From contig CAJTZR010000079.1 of assembly GCA_910584035.1 (NCBI GenBank), forward strand, positions 1 to 9,056: 9,056 bases of DNA. Direction: 5' to 3'. Positions 5,957-9,056 of the stretch are shown here, piece after piece (within the stretch, counting starts at the first letter, position 1; every line of letters begins with the position of its first letter). This stretch comes from an uncultured Christensenella sp. Lineage in GTDB: Bacteria > Bacillota > Clostridia > Christensenellales > UBA3700. The translations under genes and the position numbers were made by a program. Under the pieces are notes generated by a model. It was not told the origin of the DNA. It ran no database searches and saw only the letters and a list, made by a program, of their open reading frames with translations.

Positions 5957-7258
5957 ATGAAAAAATCAAAAACTTTATTTATAATTTTTGTTATTCTTTT
6001 GATTTGTAGCCTATCACTTGTATTGGTGGCTTGCGGTGGCAATAATGGTGACAACAACAATAATGACAATAGTAATGGTAATACTGAAAATGATAATGGA
6101 AATATTGATACCACCTCAATTTTTAGATTTAAAGATAATAAAACTGGATATATCTTATCTAATGTTATTGTTGGTGATAATGCAGACTCTTTAAATACTG
6201 AACTTGTCATTCCAGCAACATACAATGATAAGCCAGTTATAGCTATTGGCAATAACGCTTTTAGCAAATGTAATTTGTTTACAAGTATAACAATACCTAA
6301 CAGTATAACTAGTATTGGTAATTCCGCTTTTTATAATTGATCTAAGCTAACTAACCTAACAATTCCAGATAGCGTCACAAGTATTGGAGATTCTGCTTTT
6401 TATAGTTGTTCAGGTTTAACAAGTATAATAATACCAAATAGTGTTATTAGCATTGGCAACTCAGCTTTTTATGGTTGCTTTGGACTAACTGACATAGCCA
6501 TTCCAAATAGTGTTACTAGCATTGGTCAATCTTGCTTTTACAAATGTGGTGGACTTACAAGTGTTACATTGTCAAACAACATTATTACAATTGATGACTA
6601 TACTTTTTCCGGTTGTACTGGACTTAAAAGTTTTACTATTCCTAATAGTGTAATAACAATTGGTGAAGATGTATTTAATGGTTGTACTGGTCTTACAAAT
6701 ATCACAATACCAAATAGCGTAACAAAAATTGGTGGTTCTGCATTTTATGGTTGTTCAGCACTAACAGATATAACCTTGCCAAATAGAGTTACAAGCATTG
6801 GTTCTGCAACTTTTTATAACTGTAGTAAACTTAAAACAATTATAATGACGGATAATATTACTAGCATAGGAGTTTATGCATTTAAAGGTTGTACGAGTCT
6901 TGATAATGTGACTATCCCTAAAAATATTACTACCATTGACTATGCAGTATTTAGCGGTTGTACCAGTCTTAAAAGTGTAAGTATTCCAAACAAAGTTATT
7001 TGCATTAATGAATTGGCATTTAGTGGCTGTACTGCACTAATTGATATAAACATAACAAACAAATCTACAAAAATTAATGCATTTACTTTTAAGGACTGCG
7101 ATAAGCTTGCAACTATCAATTACCAAGGCACTATGGACGAATGGAAAAAGAATGTTATAAAAAGTGCAAATTGGGACATTGGTACAAATAATTATATTGT
7201 AATTTGTGAAAACGGCAAGTTAGATAAAAATGGAGAGGAACTTTTGGAACAGCTATGA
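5957..7258 (+). pseudogene. BspA-like LRR_5 lipoprotein 2, interrupted by in-frame TGA
   Basis: The frame runs 434 codons from ATG 5957 to TGA 7256-7258 and is interrupted once, by TGA at 6338-6340 (codon 128). Sequence on both sides is in the same frame and continues the LRR_5 pattern, about 13 units in all. The stop sits exactly where the repeat cysteine belongs (AFYN-stop-SKLTN), so TGT or TGC changed to TGA. The start at 5957 is chosen because AAGGGG lies at 5944-5949 and MKKSK matches lipoprotein 3; an earlier in-frame ATG at 5933 lacks a ribosome site. The N-terminus has a signal peptide with LVAC and Cys26, then an Asn/Asp/Gly linker. Only a 127-residue stub would be made. There is no further frame damage downstream, so the lesion is recent, a sequencing error, or suppressed. 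The C-terminal cap GTMDEWKK...YIVICENG matches its neighbours. Confidence 0.85.
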
Positions 7259-7327
7259 AAAAGTAAATTTAGTATTAGCTTGATAACCTAATAATTACAA
7301 ATTTATATGTAAAATTAAAAGCAAAAA

Positions 7328-7358
7328 ATGTTCATCAATTATTATGATTGATGAACAT
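7328..7358. repeat. Recombination site 3L (outer, switch 3)
   Basis: Arm ATGTTCATCAAT (7328-7339), spacer TATTATG (7340-7346) and arm ATTGATGAACAT (7347-7358). The arms are perfect inverted repeats, and the stem extends four more A-T pairs outwards. It may also act as terminator of lipoprotein gene 2. Confidence 0.9.
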
Positions 7359-7434
7359 TTTTAGTATAACAATACTAAATTTATAAATAAATTTAATAGA
7401 TATGGCTTGTTTTTAATTAAAAAATTCAATTATA

Positions 7435-7463
7435 TTGACTTTTTTAATCAAAATTGATATAAT
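7435..7463 (+). promoter_or_regulatory. Promoter inside switch 3 (points to lipoprotein 3)
   Basis: -35 TTGACT (7435-7440), a 17-bp spacer and -10 TATAAT (7458-7463), preceded by TGA as an extended -10. The spacer shares ATCAAAATTGA with switch 1. Predicted start is near 7470, so the mRNA would begin with the site 3R palindrome at its 5' end, with a leader of about 85 nt. Confidence 0.9.
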
Positions 7464-7474
7464 TCTAATATAAA

Positions 7475-7505
7475 ATGTTCATCAATCATAATAATTGGTG
7501 AACAA
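7475..7505. repeat. Recombination site 3R (gene-proximal, switch 3)
   Basis: Arm ATGTTCATCAAT (7475-7486), spacer CATAATA (7487-7493) and arm ATTGGTGAACAA (7494-7505). The spacer is the exact reverse complement of site 3L. The right arm has the same A-to-G change as site 1R. Confidence 0.88.
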
Positions 7506-7554
7506 AATTTAAATAAGTTAATCATTAAATTTAAAAATGATAAGGGTAAAAGTA

Positions 7555-8718
7555 ATGAAAAAGTCAAAAGTTTTAGTGTTTATATTATCTATAATTCTCA
7601 TATGTTGTTTATCTTTTATTCTAGTTGCTTGTGGCGGAAATAATGATAATGACAATAATAATGGGAATAATACCATTATACCGCCTGACACACATACACA
7701 TAATTGGGATACAAAATATTCGCAAGACGAACAAAACCATTGGTTTGCTTGCAGTGGTTGTGAGGAAAAACAAGACGTTAATTCTCATAATTTTGCTGAT
7801 AAAATTGACGAAAATGCTTTTTGGAAAGAATGTTCTGTTTGTAAATATATAAAAGACAAAAAAGATTTTACAAAAGGTCTTAAGTATGATTTAATAGATA
7901 ATGAAAATTCTTATGAAGTTACTGGAATAGATTCCTTATCATATACAGAGATTATTATACCTAGTAAACACAACAATAAACCTATAACAAGCATTGGACT
8001 GCACGCATTTGATGGTTGCAGTAAACTTGTAAGTGTTATGTTACCTCAAAGCGTGACCAACATTGATGAATATGCGTTTTATGGTTGTAGTGAGCTTGTA
8101 AGCATTGTAATACCTCCAAGTGTAAATTGCATTAACAATTATACTTTTTATGATTGTGGCAAACTTGCTAATATAACAATTTCAAACACATTAAATTATA
8201 TTGGTGACTATGCCTTTTATGATTGTTCTAGCCTTATAAATATTGAAATTCCAAATACAGTAACAGAAATAGGTGAAGGTGCTTTTTATGGATGTAAAGG
8301 ACTAACAGACATTACTTTACCAAATACAATTGACACTATAAGTAATAGTTTATTTCAAAAATGCACAAATATTAAACAAATATCTATACCTAATAGCGTA
8401 ACAAGTATTGGTAGTGAAGCATTTTCTGGTTGCAATGAATTAACAGAAATAGTTATCCCTAATAGTGTAAATTTTATTGGTGATTATGCTTTTGAGAATT
8501 GTTCAAACCTTGTCAGCATAACTTTACCAAAAAATTTAGCTAGCATTGGTGAGGAATTCTTTTATAATTGCTTAAAATTAGAAACAATTACTTTTCAAGG
8601 AAGCAAAGACGAATGGAAAGCAATAGATAAAAAAGATTCGTGGGATAAATATGCAAATAACTTTACTATAGTTTGTACAGACGGAAAACTTGATAAAGAT
8701 GATAATGATATAAATTAA
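7555..8718 (+). CDS. BspA-like LRR_5 lipoprotein 3 with His/Cys motif domain, phase-variable (ON)
   Basis: A 387-residue surface lipoprotein. The start at 7555 is chosen because AAGGG lies at 7542-7546, 8 nt upstream, and MKKSK aligns with lipoprotein 2; an earlier in-frame ATG at 7537 has no ribosome site. The signal peptide has lipobox LVAC and Cys26, then a short Asn/Asp/Gly linker. Residues about 45-105 form a module absent from the other two: HTHNW, NHWFACSGC, a further His and CSVC. This is a His-Trp plus paired-CxxC pattern common in Firmicutes surface proteins and likely metal- or disulfide-stabilised. About nine LRR_5 units follow, then the shared cap GSKDEWKAI...FTIVCTDG. The role is probably adhesion or ligand display, by family. 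It is the only one of the three lipoprotein genes both intact and with its promoter facing it. Confidence 0.92.
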   Translation: MKKSKVLVFILSIILICCLSFILVACGGNNDNDNNNGNNTIIPPDTHTHNWDTKYSQDEQNHWFACSGCEEKQDVNSHNFADKIDENAFWKECSVCKYIKDKKDFTKGLKYDLIDNENSYEVTGIDSLSYTEIIIPSKHNNKPITSIGLHAFDGCSKLVSVMLPQSVTNIDEYAFYGCSELVSIVIPPSVNCINNYTFYDCGKLANITISNTLNYIGDYAFYDCSSLINIEIPNTVTEIGEGAFYGCKGLTDITLPNTIDTISNSLFQKCTNIKQISIPNSVTSIGSEAFSGCNELTEIVIPNSVNFIGDYAFENCSNLVSITLPKNLASIGEEFFYNCLKLETITFQGSKDEWKAIDKKDSWDKYANNFTIVCTDGKLDKDDNDIN

Positions 8719-8740
8719 CTAAATTAATAAAAAGTGTTAA

Positions 8741-8774
8741 AAAAATATGACTACAATTTTGTAGTCATATTTTT
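8741..8774. terminator. Rho-independent terminator after lipoprotein 3
   Basis: AAAAATATGACTACAA (8741-8756) pairs with 8759-8774, the core being ATGACTAC / GTAGTCAT, with T-runs outward on both strands. It is unrelated to the recombination sites, and no fourth switch follows. It closes the lipoprotein module 22 bp after the gene's stop and could also serve minus-strand transcripts. Confidence 0.85.
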
Positions 8775-8979
8775 GTATGTGTTTTAAGCAAATTAAAATA
8801 TAATCTCAATAACTATATAATAAACTCAACAGCTTGTTCGCTACTAGTGCAACAAACTCTCAATTCAAAGTAAATTGTAAATAGTAATTTTATTACAATT
8901 TATCTTATTGCATTTATACTATCACTACTTGAGAATGTATTTTGCAATAACTAGTTAATACTATAATAGTTTTATTTAA
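8775..8979. other. Intergenic, weak inverted repeat only
   Basis: I see no gene here. One AT-only inverted repeat, AAATTGTAA (8872-8880) / TTACAATTT (8893-8901), has a 12-nt loop. It does not match the arm or spacer layout of the recombination sites. Confidence 0.4.
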
Positions 8980-9056
8980 TTAGTCCACACTATAGTTTGT
9001 AAAGTAGTTTTGAATTAAGATAATAGGAGTACCTTTATCACCACTACCAGAAGTTA
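8980..9056 (-). CDS. C-terminal fragment of an unidentified gene (runs off the window)
   Basis: The minus strand is open from the window edge to TAA at 8980-8982, giving 24 residues that end SGSGDKGTPIILIQNYF followed by TNYSVD. Codons are typical of the other genes here (ACT, GGT, GAT, AAA, ATT, CAA). The competing plus-strand frame has no start codon. The fragment is too short to name. The gene converges on lipoprotein 3. Confidence 0.5.
   Translation of the reverse strand, partial: TSGSGDKGTPIILIQNYFTNYSVD

Larger units (their letters stand above)
7328..7505. promoter_or_regulatory. Invertible promoter segment 3, ON orientation
   Basis: Inverted 31-bp sites have spacer centres at 7343 and 7490, 147 bp apart. 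Unlike switches 1 and 2, the promoter inside (7435-7463) points right, into lipoprotein gene 3, so this switch is captured ON. Comparing its plus strand with the minus strands of segments 1 and 2 aligns -35, spacer, -10 and distance to the site (10-11 bp). This supports true inversion rather than unrelated promoters. Confidence 0.9.

Noticed and set aside
6338..6340. TGA recoding (Trp, Gly or selenocysteine) in the window
   Set aside because: All visible Trp codons in the intact genes are TGG and the expected residue at this codon is Cys, so Trp or Gly reassignment does not fit. No clear selenocysteine insertion hairpin is visible just after the TGA.
6569..7258. Separate gene for the downstream half of lipoprotein 2
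   Set aside because: It opens with TTG inside a repeat, has no ribosome site and no signal peptide, and is the same frame as the upstream half. It is the remainder of the interrupted gene.
3773..7505. The palindromes as ordinary terminators, REP elements or a CRISPR array
   Set aside because: They occur in spaced pairs rather than regular arrays, the gene-proximal copies lack T-runs and lie in leaders, and spacer reverse-complementarity within pairs has no role in those explanations.

Overview
The window comes from a very AT-rich, low-GC Gram-positive bacterium, most likely an uncultured gut member of the Bacillota (Clostridia-like). The support is consensus AAGGAG ribosome sites, sigma-A-type promoters, lipoprotein signals with a lipobox, and BspA-type leucine-rich-repeat surface proteins. 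The genetic code looks standard: every visible Trp is TGG, and TGA is used as a stop.

Left part (1-2300): a bidirectional terminator, a 37-residue basic CxxC peptide gene and an isolated ilvB-type acetolactate synthase gene, both on the minus strand. The ilvB gene has a good promoter and a strong terminator. A 2298-2727 stretch has no recognisable gene.

Centre and right (2728-8774): a tyrosine recombinase gene is followed by three tandem genes for LRR_5 (BspA-like) lipoproteins. Upstream of each lipoprotein gene lies the same device. Two 31-bp sites, centred 147-148 bp apart, each have two 12-bp inverted arms (consensus ATGTTCATCAAT / ATTGATGAACAT) around a 7-bp spacer. Within each pair the two spacers are exact reverse complements (TATATTA/TAATATA, TGTAATA/TATTACA, TATTATG/CATAATA), while the three pairs differ from one another. 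This is the expected geometry of inverted tyrosine-recombinase core sites. Each enclosed segment carries one near-perfect promoter (TTGACA or TTGACT, 17 bp, TATAAT). It points away from the gene in segments 1 and 2 (OFF) and towards the gene in segment 3 (ON).

The best reading is a phase-variable surface-lipoprotein locus with three independent promoter switches, each with its own crossover sequence, and a probable recombinase gene next to them. The second lipoprotein gene also has an in-frame TGA in place of a repeat cysteine codon, so in this sequence it is silenced twice. The far right end holds the C-terminal end of a further minus-strand gene.
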